In this document: positions 1-8,100 of the stretch, piece by piece
Numbering within the stretch: the stretch's first letter is position 1
Layout: each line of letters begins with the position of its first letter
Assembly (NCBI RefSeq): GCF_020532625.1
Contig: NZ_JAJAUY010000060.1
Span: 1-35,112 of the forward strand
Direction: 5' to 3'
Length of the DNA stretch: 35,112 nucleotides
Source of the DNA: Streptomyces antimicrobicus
GTDB lineage: Bacteria > Actinomycetota > Actinomycetes > Streptomycetales > Streptomycetaceae
Notes under the pieces: generated by a model
Database searches by the model: none
The model's input: only the letters and a program-made list of their open reading frames with translations
What the model was told of the DNA's origin: nothing
Position numbers and translations under genes: made by a program

Positions 1-147
1 ACGGGGCCCCCACCGGCGGCGGGCGCGGGCCGGGGTCTCGGTGGAGCCGCGGGAGCCGCAGGAGCCGCAGGTGGCGGCGCCCGGCGCGGTTCGGCCGGTC
101 TGGTGCTGCTGCTGGGTGTGCGAGGCGTGCTCGCCGAATGTCCACAT
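1..147 (-). CDS. Possible 5' end of a divergent His/Cys-rich gene (partial)
   Basis: An open frame starts at an ATG at 147 and runs off the left edge (49 codons). Its N-terminus is rich in His and Gln (MWTFGEHASHTQQQHQ), followed by a short Cys pair (CGSC). It lies divergent to an ArsR-type metal sensor, where metal exporters are often found, and His-rich N-termini occur in cation transporters, so the 5' end of a metal efflux gene is possible. There is no clear Shine-Dalgarno sequence and no conserved domain is visible, so this is inference from context only. Confidence 0.3.
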   Translation of the reverse strand, partial: MWTFGEHASHTQQQHQTGRTAPGAATCGSCGSRGSTETPARARRRWGPR

Positions 148-197
148 GACATCAACATATCAGCACATCCACATATATGCATGAGTAGACTGTGCGC
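146..197. promoter_or_regulatory. AT-rich operator/promoter region of the ArsR-type gene
   Basis: This 50-base stretch is far more AT-rich than its surroundings. It contains ACATAT twice (at 155 and 171) and the element CATATATGCATG just before the ArsR start. SmtB/ArsR-family sensors bind AT-rich imperfect inverted repeats in their own promoters. The location fits an autoregulated, possibly bidirectional, control region. I cannot define a precise 12-2-12 operator by eye. Confidence 0.45.
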
Positions 198-509
198 ATG
201 GAACTCCTGTCCGCCTCGGATGCGTCCGCGGTCGCCGACGTCATGCAGGGCCTGGCCTCCCCCGCCCGGATCCGCATCCTGGCCCGCCTGCTCGCCGCGC
301 CCTGCGCGGTCGGCGAGCTGGCCGAGGACCTCTCCCTCGGCCAGCCCACCGTCTCCAACCACCTGCGGCTGCTGCGCCACCTCGGCCTCGTGACCGGCCG
401 CCGCACGGGCCGCACCGTGGTCTACGAGCTCCACGACGAGCACGTCACGGCCCTGCTCCAGCAGGTCCTGGCCCACGTCGGCCACGCCCCGGCCGGACCC
501 GGGGCGTAG
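198..509 (+). CDS. ArsR/SmtB-family metal-responsive repressor (CzrA/NmtR-like alpha-5 site)
   Basis: A winged-helix DNA-binding protein of 103 residues, the usual size for ArsR/SmtB repressors. The recognition helix is QPTVSNHLRLLRHLGLV (about residues 49-65), followed by the beta-wing. The last helix carries D80, H82, H93 and H96. This D-x-H-(x10)-H-x2-H spacing equals the alpha-5 Zn/Co/Ni site of CzrA and NmtR. The ELCVC-type arsenic site of ArsR/CadC is absent: there is only one Cys, in APCAVGEL. The expected role is metal-relieved repression of an efflux gene. I took the ATG at 198; a GTG at 192 would add two residues. The stop codon lies inside a hairpin shared with the convergent gene. 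Confidence 0.85.
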   Translation: MELLSASDASAVADVMQGLASPARIRILARLLAAPCAVGELAEDLSLGQPTVSNHLRLLRHLGLVTGRRTGRTVVYELHDEHVTALLQQVLAHVGHAPAGPGA

Positions 510-523
510 CCGGGGCGGCTACG
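505..523. terminator. Bidirectional hairpin covering two convergent stop codons
   Basis: A perfect 7-bp inverted repeat, CGTAGCC (505-511) and GGCTACG (517-523), with a GGGGC loop. The left arm holds the TAG stop of the ArsR gene and the right arm holds the TAG stop of the convergent secreted-protein gene, so one hairpin can end both transcripts. There is no U-tract, which is common in actinomycetes. Confidence 0.55.
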
Positions 524-3257
524 GCGCGCCGAAGGTCAGCGTCAGCTGGGGCGTGCCCTCGTTCGCCGGCGCCTCCGAGGACCACAGCCACAGCGCGTCG
601 GCCCCGCTGCCGGTCAGGGCCACGCTGTACGACGTCCCCAGCGCGCCGGCGAGTGCCGCCGGGTCCAGGGCGGTGGTGTGGACGGCCGACCCGTCCGGGA
701 CGCCCGCGAAGGTGCCGAGCACCTGGCCGCCGAGGGCCGGGCGGTTGTCGTACGTCGTCCCGGACTCCGTCCACGCGCCCGTGACCGGGACCACCGAGAC
801 GGTGTCGGCGGTGCCCGCCCCGCTCATGGTGCTCGTCCTGATCGCGAGCGCAGCCGACTTCAGCACCGTCCCCGCCGGCGCCGCCGGCAGTTCGAAGCGC
901 AGGTAGCTGGCGTAGAGCGGGTTCCCCCGCACGGCCAGCGACCCCGAGGTGCCGAAGTTGGTGCCGGGCGCGCCCGCGTTGGCGTAGGTGTCCTCGGCGG
1001 CGGTGACCACCGCGACCGTGTCCGCCGGGGCCTTGGCGAGGGCGAAGTGGTTCTGGACCTGGGCCGCCGTCAGGACCGTCGGGTAGACGGCCGTCTCGTC
1101 GATCTGCCCCGCCCACAGGTCGCTTGTGGGCTTGTTGGGCCAGCCGCCCAGGCTGTCGCCGCCGACGTGCCAGTAACCGGAGAAGTTCTCGTGCGTGGTG
1201 GCGTTCAGCGTGCCGCGCTGGACGCCGTCCACGTACAGCACCATGCCGCCCGGGCCCTGGGTGGCGACGACGTGGTGCCAGGCATTGTCGTTGTACGCGC
1301 CGGCCGTGGTGATCGTACGGGTGGCGCCGTTGTAGACGCCGAAGACCAGCCGGCCGTCGTTCGTCATGTAGATGTGCTTGTCGTAGCGGTTGCTGCCCCG
1401 GTCCTGGTTGTTTCCGAAGCCGAGGATCTTGCCGCCGCGGGTGGTGCCGGTCCGGAACCAGGTCTCCAGCGTGTACGTGCTGCCGACCGAGTGACGCCGG
1501 TCGGCGTACACCCGGTTGTCGGTGCCGTTGAAGCCGATCGCCGTGCTCTTGCCGGTCACGGCGGCGGGCGTCTGGCGCAGGGCCGGCCCGTTCAGGTGCA
1601 CACCGGCCGCGGTGCCGCCGCCGGAGGAGTCGGCGACGTACGGCAGCGAGGCGTCGTCGTAGCGCCAGTACAGCTCGGCGCCGTCGGCGCGGACCTGCGC
1701 CGGGTAGACCTCGTTGGACGTCGGCACCGTCACCGCCGCCGGGGCCGACAGGGCGCTGGTGTTGCCGGCCGCGTCGGTCGCCGTCACCCGGTAGGTGTAC
1801 GTCTGGCCGGGCGTGACGGCGGTGTCCGTCCAGGAGGCCTGCGGCCGCTTGAAGAACAGCGAGTCGGCGTTCAGCGTGGCCACCGGGGTGGCGCCGCCGT
1901 TGCGGTAGACCCGGTAGGTGAGCCTGCTGTCGTCGAGGTCCAGGCTGGTGCGCCAGCGGACCTGCACCTGCCCGGGCCCGAAGGCCGCGGCACTCGCCAG
2001 CGGGACCGTGGGCGCGCCGGTGTCGCCGGTCGAGGCGAACCGGGTCAGGCTCTGCTGGCCGGCGCCGTTGACACTGGTGAACTCGCCGCCCACCCACAGG
2101 TACTGCACCCCGGCCTTGGCGCCGACGGTCAGCACGCGCGGGCCGATGCCCTCCCCGATGCCGTCGTCGGTGTCCGGCGACCAGCCGAGCTTGCCGGTGC
2201 CACTGGTGGGCTGGGCGAGCAGGTGGTGGCGCCGCCCGTCGGGGAACTCCCCGACGCTCGAACAGTCGTGGGCGTGCGAGGCGCTGTAGAGCACGTTCTG
2301 GTACGGCAGGACGGCCTGGGTGGCGCCCAGGCAGGTGTCGCGCCAGCGCTGGCCGAAGTCGGACAGGTCGAGCGCGATCCGGCCGTCGAACACCCCGCCG
2401 CCGGTGCCCTCGTTGGCGGTGTAGAAGCCGGTGCCGTCGGTGGCGATGTCCTTGACCACCGAGTTGGTCTCGATGAAGCCGGGGTAGGACCGGGTCAGAG
2501 CGCCGCTGGTGGCGTCGACGACGGCCAGGGCGTGGCTGCTGGTGCCGTTGACGGTGAAGAAGTCGCCGCCCAGGAGCACCTTGGAGCCGTCCGGGGTGAC
2601 CTCCACGGCCCGGCCGGGTTCGTCGGCGTCGGCCCGGAAGGGCAGAAGCGCCCCGTCGTCGGCGGCGACGGCGGCGAAGCGCTGGCGCGGCTGGCCCGCC
2701 ACGGTGAGGAAGTCGCCGCCCGCGTAGACCGTGTCGCCGGTGACGGCGAGCGCCCGGACCGTGGCCGCGAAGGCGGGCCGGAAGGAGGTCTTCACGGTGC
2801 AGGCGGCCACGTCGATCGCGGCCAGGCTGCTGACGGGCACGCCGTTGACCGCGCCGAAGTAGCCGCCCGCGTACAGGGTCTGCCGGTCGGGCGAGAGGGC
2901 CAGCGCCCGGACGGTGGCCGTGCCGGCGCCGACCGTGAAGGAGAGCTTGCAGGCGGTCGGTGCGCCCGTCGCGGCGTCCAGCGCCACGAAGTTGACCGCT
3001 TCCTGTTCGCTGCCGGCGCCGCCCGCGGGCAGTCGTACGGCGGAGAAGGTGCCGCCCGCGAAGACGGTGCCGCCCGCCTCGGCCAGGGCCCAGACGACGC
3101 CGTTGGGCTGCCAGGTCGGCAGCGCGTCGGCGGTGAAGGCCACGGGCGGTGTGACGGCGGCGGCCCGCGGTGCGAGGCCGAGGCCCAGTCCGAGTCCGGC
3201 ACCCAGACCCACCAGGGACAGGGCGAGCGCGGCGGCCGGCCCTCTGGTTCTACGCAT
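519..3257 (-). CDS. Secreted multidomain protein: beta-propeller, FN3, LamG and DNRLRE domains
   Basis: A protein of 912 residues. Residues 1-34 form a Sec signal peptide (RRTR start, long Gly/Leu core, cleavage near APRAAA). Residues about 45-410 hold repeats such as YAGGDF, FAGGTF, LLGGDFFTVNG and WVGGEFTSVNG, the signature of a delta-60/PQQ-like beta-propeller. A fibronectin type III domain follows (about 415-512), then a LamG/concanavalin-like domain (about 525-740; DNAWHHVVAT and MVLYVDGVQRG are typical), then a C-terminal DNRLRE domain (about 745-910, with SYLRFELP). It is probably exported and binds carbohydrate or cell wall; no catalytic residues are apparent. A GGGGG run just upstream of the ATG serves as ribosome-binding site. 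Function is inferred from domains only. Confidence 0.88.
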   Translation of the reverse strand: MRRTRGPAAALALSLVGLGAGLGLGLGLAPRAAAVTPPVAFTADALPTWQPNGVVWALAEAGGTVFAGGTFSAVRLPAGGAGSEQEAVNFVALDAATGAPTACKLSFTVGAGTATVRALALSPDRQTLYAGGYFGAVNGVPVSSLAAIDVAACTVKTSFRPAFAATVRALAVTGDTVYAGGDFLTVAGQPRQRFAAVAADDGALLPFRADADEPGRAVEVTPDGSKVLLGGDFFTVNGTSSHALAVVDATSGALTRSYPGFIETNSVVKDIATDGTGFYTANEGTGGGVFDGRIALDLSDFGQRWRDTCLGATQAVLPYQNVLYSASHAHDCSSVGEFPDGRRHHLLAQPTSGTGKLGWSPDTDDGIGEGIGPRVLTVGAKAGVQYLWVGGEFTSVNGAGQQSLTRFASTGDTGAPTVPLASAAAFGPGQVQVRWRTSLDLDDSRLTYRVYRNGGATPVATLNADSLFFKRPQASWTDTAVTPGQTYTYRVTATDAAGNTSALSAPAAVTVPTSNEVYPAQVRADGAELYWRYDDASLPYVADSSGGGTAAGVHLNGPALRQTPAAVTGKSTAIGFNGTDNRVYADRRHSVGSTYTLETWFRTGTTRGGKILGFGNNQDRGSNRYDKHIYMTNDGRLVFGVYNGATRTITTAGAYNDNAWHHVVATQGPGGMVLYVDGVQRGTLNATTHENFSGYWHVGGDSLGGWPNKPTSDLWAGQIDETAVYPTVLTAAQVQNHFALAKAPADTVAVVTAAEDTYANAGAPGTNFGTSGSLAVRGNPLYASYLRFELPAAPAGTVLKSAALAIRTSTMSGAGTADTVSVVPVTGAWTESGTTYDNRPALGGQVLGTFAGVPDGSAVHTTALDPAALAGALGTSYSVALTGSGADALWLWSSEAPANEGTPQLTLTFGAP

Positions 3258-3403
3258 GAACCCCCCAAGTTCATTGTCTTGTCGTGTTCTGGCGCACCCT
3301 AGGGTCTCGACGCGATCACGTCACCGCACTTGACGTATCGGTTGCCGAACCGGCGCACAATAAGGCATCCGCCTGATCCGGCGCGGGGGCCTCAGCCCGC
3401 ACC

Positions 3404-4708
3404 GTGAGCGGCGTGACGAAGACGAACGGGACGCCGGCCGGCCGGCGCGCGGTGCTGCGGGATCCGACCGCCCGCCGCTGTCTGACGGGTGTGGTGGTGT
3501 CGGGGTTCGGGTCCACGGCGATGTGGCTGGCCTCGGGGATCTGGGTCAAGGACCTGACCGGCTCGGACGCGCTGGCCGCCCTCACGGTGTTCGCGCTGTG
3601 GGCGGCGACCCCCTTCGGCCCGGCCCTGGGCACGCTCGCCGACCGCGGCCGGCGCCGGACCCTGCTGGTCCGGCTGAACCTCGCGCTCGCCGCGCTGCTG
3701 CTGACCCTGTGCGCGGTGGACTCCGCGCCGCGGGTGTGGCTGCTGTTCGCGGTGCTGGTGGTGTACGGGGTCGGCGGCGTGGTCGCGGAGGCGGCCGAGG
3801 CGGCGCTGGTCGCGGTGGCCGTGGACCAGGAGCTGCTGGGGGATTTCAACGGGCTGCGGATGGCGGCCGGCGAGGGCGTGAAGCTGATCGCGCCGCTGGC
3901 CGGTGCCGCGCTGTACGTGCGCTTCGGCGGGGTCGCGGTGGCGGTGCTGGACGCGCTGACGTTCCTGGCGGCCGCCGCGGTCTTCGCGAGTCGGCGGATC
4001 TCCGAGCCGGCGCCGGTCACCGAGCCGGAGCCGGTCGCCGCCCTGTCCGACGGCGCGCGGCCCGGCCTGCGCGCCCGGACGGCCGAGGGGGTGCGGGCGC
4101 TGTGGGGCACGCCCGCGCTGCGCCCGCTGGTCCTGGCGGCCGGGGCGGCGATGGTCTGCTCCGGGCTGGGCGGGGCGTTCCTCTACGCGGTCGTGGACCG
4201 GGGGCTCGGCCGCTCCCCCGCCTTCCTCGGGGTGTACTACGCCGTCCAGGGCGCGGGCTCGGTGGTCGCCGGGCTGCTGGCCGGGCCGCTGATGCGCCGG
4301 TTGCCGGTGCGCGCCTACGCGGCCGCGGGCTGCGCGGTGCTCGGCGTGGCCCTGGGGCTGCGCGCGCTGCCGTACGACGCCGCGGTGCTCGGCGGGGCGC
4401 TGGCGGCGGGGCTGGGGCTGCCGGCGGTGCTGATCGCCGCGCTGACCACGGTCCAGCGGGAGGTGCCGCCCGGGCTGACGGGCCGGGTGGCCGCCGGGAC
4501 CACCGCGCTGGTGTACGCGCCGGCGGCGGTCGCCATGGGGGTGGGGCCGGCCCTGGTGGCTGCCGTCGACCACCGGCTGGCACTGCCGGTGGTCGCGGCG
4601 GCGGCCGTCGGGACGGCCGTGGTCCTGGCGCGGTCCGGACGGAGCGTCAGGGAGCCGGCCGGCACAGCAGTGCGGCCGGGGACGGCCGGGCGGCGAAGCG
4701 GGTCGTGA
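3404..4708 (+). CDS. MFS transporter
   Basis: A very hydrophobic protein of 434 residues with about 12 predicted membrane segments, the normal size for the major facilitator superfamily. The loop between helices 2 and 3 has the MFS motif A form, GTLADRGRRRTLL. The shape suggests a drug/proton antiporter of the DHA3/MFS_3 type; the substrate is unknown. The start is a GTG with no obvious Shine-Dalgarno sequence, and a second in-frame GTG lies at 3413. It diverges from the LamG-domain gene; a TTGACG hexamer at 3330-3335 lies upstream but I see no convincing -10. Its last 62 bases overlap the 3' end of the convergent GH5 gene antisense. Confidence 0.85.
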   Translation: MSGVTKTNGTPAGRRAVLRDPTARRCLTGVVVSGFGSTAMWLASGIWVKDLTGSDALAALTVFALWAATPFGPALGTLADRGRRRTLLVRLNLALAALLLTLCAVDSAPRVWLLFAVLVVYGVGGVVAEAAEAALVAVAVDQELLGDFNGLRMAAGEGVKLIAPLAGAALYVRFGGVAVAVLDALTFLAAAAVFASRRISEPAPVTEPEPVAALSDGARPGLRARTAEGVRALWGTPALRPLVLAAGAAMVCSGLGGAFLYAVVDRGLGRSPAFLGVYYAVQGAGSVVAGLLAGPLMRRLPVRAYAAAGCAVLGVALGLRALPYDAAVLGGALAAGLGLPAVLIAALTTVQREVPPGLTGRVAAGTTALVYAPAAVAMGVGPALVAAVDHRLALPVVAAAAVGTAVVLARSGRSVREPAGTAVRPGTAGRRSGS

Positions 4709-6592
4709 AGGCGATGCCCGCCGCGTACTCGGTGGGCAGGCACTGGCCCTTGTAGTGGCCGGAGGCGAAGTCGCCCCCGAGCGCGGCTGCGCCGGGCGGC
4801 CGGTTGTCGCCCTGGTCGAACCAGACCGTGCGGCCCGCGCCGGCCGGCAGCGGCGTACGGGCCGGGGCGCCAGGGCCGCGGAGACCCGTTCGCCGCGGAC
4901 GCTGTAGCCGATCAGGAACTGGCCCTGCGGGCAGCTGAACTTGGTCCAGCCGGTGGCCCAGTCGCCGCCGGGCGGCACGTACGACTCGTCGCGCACGACG
5001 GTGTGGCCCCCGGTGCCGGCCCGCAGGTCGGAGCTCGCGCACAGCCCTCGGCCCCCGGTGCGGGCGAGTCCGGCCAGCCGCGAGCCGTCCGGGCAGACGG
5101 CCTTGCGGGCCCCGCTGTCCCAGTCGCCGCCGGCCCGGGTGCGCAGCGAGGCGACGTGATCGCGGTGGTCGATGTCCAGCTGGTACCAGGCAGGCGCGGC
5201 GGGCACGGTGCCGGTGCGGCCGGCCGCGCCGGTCAGGGCCGTCCAGGCAGGCGTCCGCCAGTCGCCGGGGTCCAGCACACCCGAACGCCGGCCGGTCGGG
5301 TCGTAGCGCAGCAGCGCCCAGGTGTCGCCGCCGGAGCCGCCGGAGCCGTCCGCGCCGGCGGACCAGCCGACCAGCGGCCAGTACGCGTAGTCGGCGTCGG
5401 CCTCGGTCAGCAGGTCGGTGAGCCGCTGGAACCAGGTGCGCGGCGCGGCGCCCTGCTCGTCGGCGCCGATGCCGAACTCGCTGATCCAGACGGGGGCGGT
5501 GAAGTGGGTGCCGGTCTCGGCGGACACGTAGAAGGCCTGGTCGTGGAGGACCTGGCGCAGTCGCTCGGCGGTCAGGTCCTGGTAACGGGGGTCGTGGGTC
5601 TCGCCGATGCCGGTCGCGCCGCTGTGGTTCGGTCCGGTGTAGCCGTAAAAGTGGGCGGAGTAGACCAGCTTGTGGGAGACGACCAGGGTGTGGGACAGCG
5701 TACGGACCGGGGTGAGGGTGGGGCGTCCGTGCGGGAAGCCGTCGACGGGCAGGCCCGTCCAGTTGATGCCCTCGACGACGACCAGGAGGTCGGGGTTGGC
5801 CTCGCTCAGGATCCGGTCGGCGGCCTCCTGGGCGGCGGCGTGCCAGTCGTGGTCGTCGCCAAGCCCCCAGTTGGGGTCGTCCCAGACGTCCCGGCGGACC
5901 TCGTTGTAGAGGTCGGCGCCGACCACGCGGGGGTTGCCGCGGTAGCGGCGGGCCATGGCCACCCAGTCGTCGGCCCATTGGGCGGTGGTGCGGCCGCTGC
6001 TGTTCCAGCGCTCGTTGCCGTCCAGGCCGCAGCACCAGCGGGTGGTGACGGTGTGGTTGTTGAGGACGACGGCGAATCCGTCCGCCGTGAGCGCGTCGAC
6101 CACCGCGTCGAAGACCTGGAGCGGGGTCCGCCCGCGCAGGCCGGGGTTGGCGGCCACGGCCGCGTCGGGGACGGGCGCGGTGGTGCGCAGCATCTCGTTG
6201 GAGAACGGCAGTCGGATGCTGTTGAGGCCGAGGGCCCGGAAGTCGGCGAGCAGCCGGGGCAGGGGCACCCGGTCCAGGCCGAGCGGGATGCCGTACGAGG
6301 GCTGCCCGGCGTGGTGGGAGGCGGGGTCGGCCCGGTCGCCGGAGCCGGTCCAGGAGCCCTGGGCGCCGTCCCAGTTGCCGGCGCGCAGCCGGAAGCGTTC
6401 GCCGCGGGCGTCGACGACGTAGCGGCCCCGGGTGGACAGCGGCGGGGTCCAGGTCTCCTGGACGGCGCGGTCCGCCGTGGACCCCGGGGCGCCGGAGGCG
6501 GGCGCGGGGGCGGCCGGGGCGGGAGGGGTGGCGAGGGAGAGCAGGAGGGCCGCGAGGAGGGTGCCGCGTGCGGCCCGTGACAGAGTCTTCAT
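4647..6592 (-). CDS. Secreted GH5-family glycoside hydrolase with a C-terminal frameshift (possible pseudogene)
   Basis: The ATG at 6592 begins a signal peptide (about 1-28, ending PAPAA). A GH5 (cellulase superfamily) TIM barrel spans about residues 45-455. ADLYNEV carries the acid/base E231, VWISEFG carries the nucleophile E372, and HFY (H314, Y316) is also typical. The usual NEP is NEV here. The C-terminus has three copies of a GGD(W/F)xxG...C module: GGDWDSGARKAVCP, GGDWATGWTKFSCP and GGDFASGHYKGQC. The third lies in a different frame. The shift falls at the GGGG run at 4864-4867, near codon 575; one extra base would give a 648-residue protein ending at 4647. Cellulase or another beta-glycanase activity is inferred. 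It overlaps the MFS gene by 62 bases. Confidence 0.8.
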
Positions 6593-6901
6593 GACATGCC
6601 CGTCGAGGGGGTCCGGCCGGCTGGCCGGACGGCCGATGAGTTGGTGGGGACACGTCAAGTTACCGGCTGGTCGGCCCACGGGGGAAGCCGCCGGAAAGCC
6701 GACGGGAGGCCGCCGGGAAGCCCGGGCAGGCCGACGGGCGGCCTCGGGCAAGCGGCCGGACAGCCTTGGGGCAAGCCACCGGACGGCCCCGGCCGGCCCG
6801 GGCCGGCGGACGCCCGCGGAACACCTGCGGACCGGCGGGTGCCCGACCGGGCCGGTCACCCCCACACTGGTGGTGGGGGGACCCTGTGAACGGAGGCCGT
6901 C
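6593..6901. other. Gene-free region with degenerate GC-rich repeats
   Basis: This is the divergent space between the GH5 gene and the cNMP-binding gene. From about 6680 to 6830 it is a low-complexity run of variants of a GGNAAGCCGNCGG-like unit (GGAAAGCCGACGGGAGG, GGGAAGCCCGGGCAGG, GGGCAAGCGGCCGG, GGGCAAGCCACCGG). Reading toward GH5, TTGACG at about 6650-6655 could be a -35 element, but no clear -10 follows. Apart from these and the hairpin listed separately, I see no gene. Confidence 0.5.
6859..6879 (+). promoter_or_regulatory. Leader hairpin before the cNMP-binding gene
   Basis: A perfect 7-bp inverted repeat, CCCCCAC and GTGGGGG, with a 7-base loop. It ends 13 bases before the GGAGG ribosome-binding site of the gene at 6902. 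It may stabilise or attenuate the leader, or end upstream transcription. The role is inferred from position. Confidence 0.35.
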
Positions 6902-7375
6902 GTGAGCACACCTTCCCCCATCCGGATCGCCGCCGTCCTGTCCGCCGACCACCGCAGGCGCCTGATGGCGTTCGCCCGGGAGGTCAATTTCGCCGAGGAT
7001 GCCCGGATCTTCGAGGAGGGCGAGCCGGCGGAGTCGTTCTGGATCGTGCGGTCGGGGACCGTGACGCTGGAGGTCCCGATGCCGGGACACCGCCGGGCGG
7101 CGACGGTCGAGAACCTCGGCACCGGGGAGCTGGTGGGCTGGTCCTGGCTGTTCCCGCCGTACGTGTGGCAGCTCAGCGCCCATGCGATGACCCCCGTGCG
7201 GGCCTACGAGTTCGACGCGAAGCGGGTACGGATGCTGATGGACGCCGACCCGGCCTTCGGCTCGGCGCTGGGGCACTGGGTGGGCCGGGTGCTGGCGCAC
7301 CGGCTGCACGAGACCCGGGTGCGCCTGATGGACCTCTACGCCCCGCGCAGCGCGTCGGGGAGCCTTCCGCTGTAG
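6902..7375 (+). CDS. Cyclic-nucleotide-binding-domain protein without a DNA-binding domain
   Basis: A protein of 157 residues formed almost wholly by one cNMP-binding beta-barrel of the Crp/Fnr superfamily: IFEEGEPAESFWIVRSGTV (about 37-55), then the Gly-rich turn LGTGELVGW and a C-terminal helix. The classical cAMP phosphate-binding GE..L..R..R motif is only partly present (GELVGW), so cAMP binding is not assured. There is no C-terminal winged helix, so it is probably a sensor or partner protein rather than a transcription factor. The GTG start has a strong GGAGG at 6892-6896. It stands alone, with repetitive intergenic DNA on both sides. Confidence 0.8.
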   Translation: MSTPSPIRIAAVLSADHRRRLMAFAREVNFAEDARIFEEGEPAESFWIVRSGTVTLEVPMPGHRRAATVENLGTGELVGWSWLFPPYVWQLSAHAMTPVRAYEFDAKRVRMLMDADPAFGSALGHWVGRVLAHRLHETRVRLMDLYAPRSASGSLPL

Positions 7376-7407
7376 CGGACCGCGCGGCACCGGCCCGCCC
7401 GCACCGC

Positions 7408-7482
7408 CGGACCGAAGGGATCCGACCGGAACGGATCGGAGCAGAGCGCAACGGACCGGAAGCGAGCGGAACGGACCGGTCC
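7408..7482. repeat. Degenerate GGAACGGA/GGACCGGA tandem repeats
   Basis: A low-complexity stretch built from variants of CGGAACGGA, CAACGGACCGGAA and CGGAACGGACCGG. It lies between the cNMP-binding gene and the protease-inhibitor gene, in a gene-free space of about 278 bases. No function is evident; slippage-driven drift is likely. Confidence 0.45.
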
Positions 7483-7653
7483 AGGCCGATTCCCGGCCGG
7501 ATTGCCGTCCTGGTCAAGGACACCCACCCGGCTGCGGCCTGCGATCGAACGGTCACGAATGGTGACGGAAATTGACGGTGGAGGCAGGCGTTCGGGGAGC
7601 GCGTGGGCAAGACTGTCCGCTATCCGAAAACGCGACCCGAAGGAGTGTTCGCA

Positions 7654-8100
7654 ATGCGGTCCATCGTCAGGGGTCTGGGGCTCGCTTCCGCCGCCATGGG
7701 GCTGACCGCGCTCACCGCGCTGGCCGGTTCCGGGGTGGCGGACGCCGCGCCCGGCGACACGCAGAGGCTCTACGCCCCGTCGGCGCTCGTCCTCACCGTG
7801 TCGGCCGGCGCCGTCGAGGGCGAGCAGGGCACGGCGCTGCGCGCGGTGACGCTGGTCTGCGCGCCCGTCCCCGGCGGGACGCACCCGGCGCCCGCCGCCG
7901 CCTGCCGGGAGTTGCGGCAGGTCCGGGCCCGCTTCGACGCGATCACCGTGCCTCCGGTCAGCCGCCCCTGCACCCGGGAGTGGGACCCGATCACGGTGAC
8001 CGCGGCGGGCGTCTGGGAAGGCCGGCACGTCAACTACGCGCACACCTTCGCCAACCGGTGCGCGCTGCGCCACGGCAGCGGCACGCTGTTCGCCTTCTGA
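7654..8100 (+). CDS. Secreted subtilisin inhibitor (SSI) family protease inhibitor with Arg at P1
   Basis: A protein of 148 residues with a signal peptide (1 to about 32, ending ADAAP) and a mature part opening with LYAPSALVLTVS, the SSI signature. Four Cys at 69, 84, 106 and 136 match the two SSI disulfides (spacings of 15 and 30). In SSI the reactive bond follows the residue two places after the third Cys; here C106-T-R108-E109 makes Arg108 the P1 residue. That predicts inhibition of trypsin-like proteases, as in the Streptomyces trypsin inhibitors, rather than Met-type subtilisin preference. AGGAG at 7641-7645 sets the ATG. In streptomycetes these inhibitors are abundant extracellular proteins that restrain growth-phase proteases. 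Its 3' end overlaps the opposing membrane-protein frame. Confidence 0.95.
   Translation: MRSIVRGLGLASAAMGLTALTALAGSGVADAAPGDTQRLYAPSALVLTVSAGAVEGEQGTALRAVTLVCAPVPGGTHPAPAAACRELRQVRARFDAITVPPVSRPCTREWDPITVTAAGVWEGRHVNYAHTFANRCALRHGSGTLFAF

Noticed and set aside
678..3302. An 874-codon open frame on the plus strand
   Set aside because: Antisense to the well-supported propeller/LamG gene, with no recognisable domains.
3330..3361. Sigma-70 promoter TTGACG...CACAAT before the MFS gene
   Set aside because: The spacing is 20 bases and the -10 match is poor, so I did not list it as a feature.
4864..4867. Programmed ribosomal frameshift in the GH5 gene
   Set aside because: There is only a short G/C run, with no slippery heptamer or obvious stimulatory structure. 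A mutation or sequence error is simpler.
3392..7390. A 1332-codon open frame on the minus strand
   Set aside because: Only 6592 to about 4868 is real (GH5). The ends are antisense to the cNMP-binding gene and the MFS gene.
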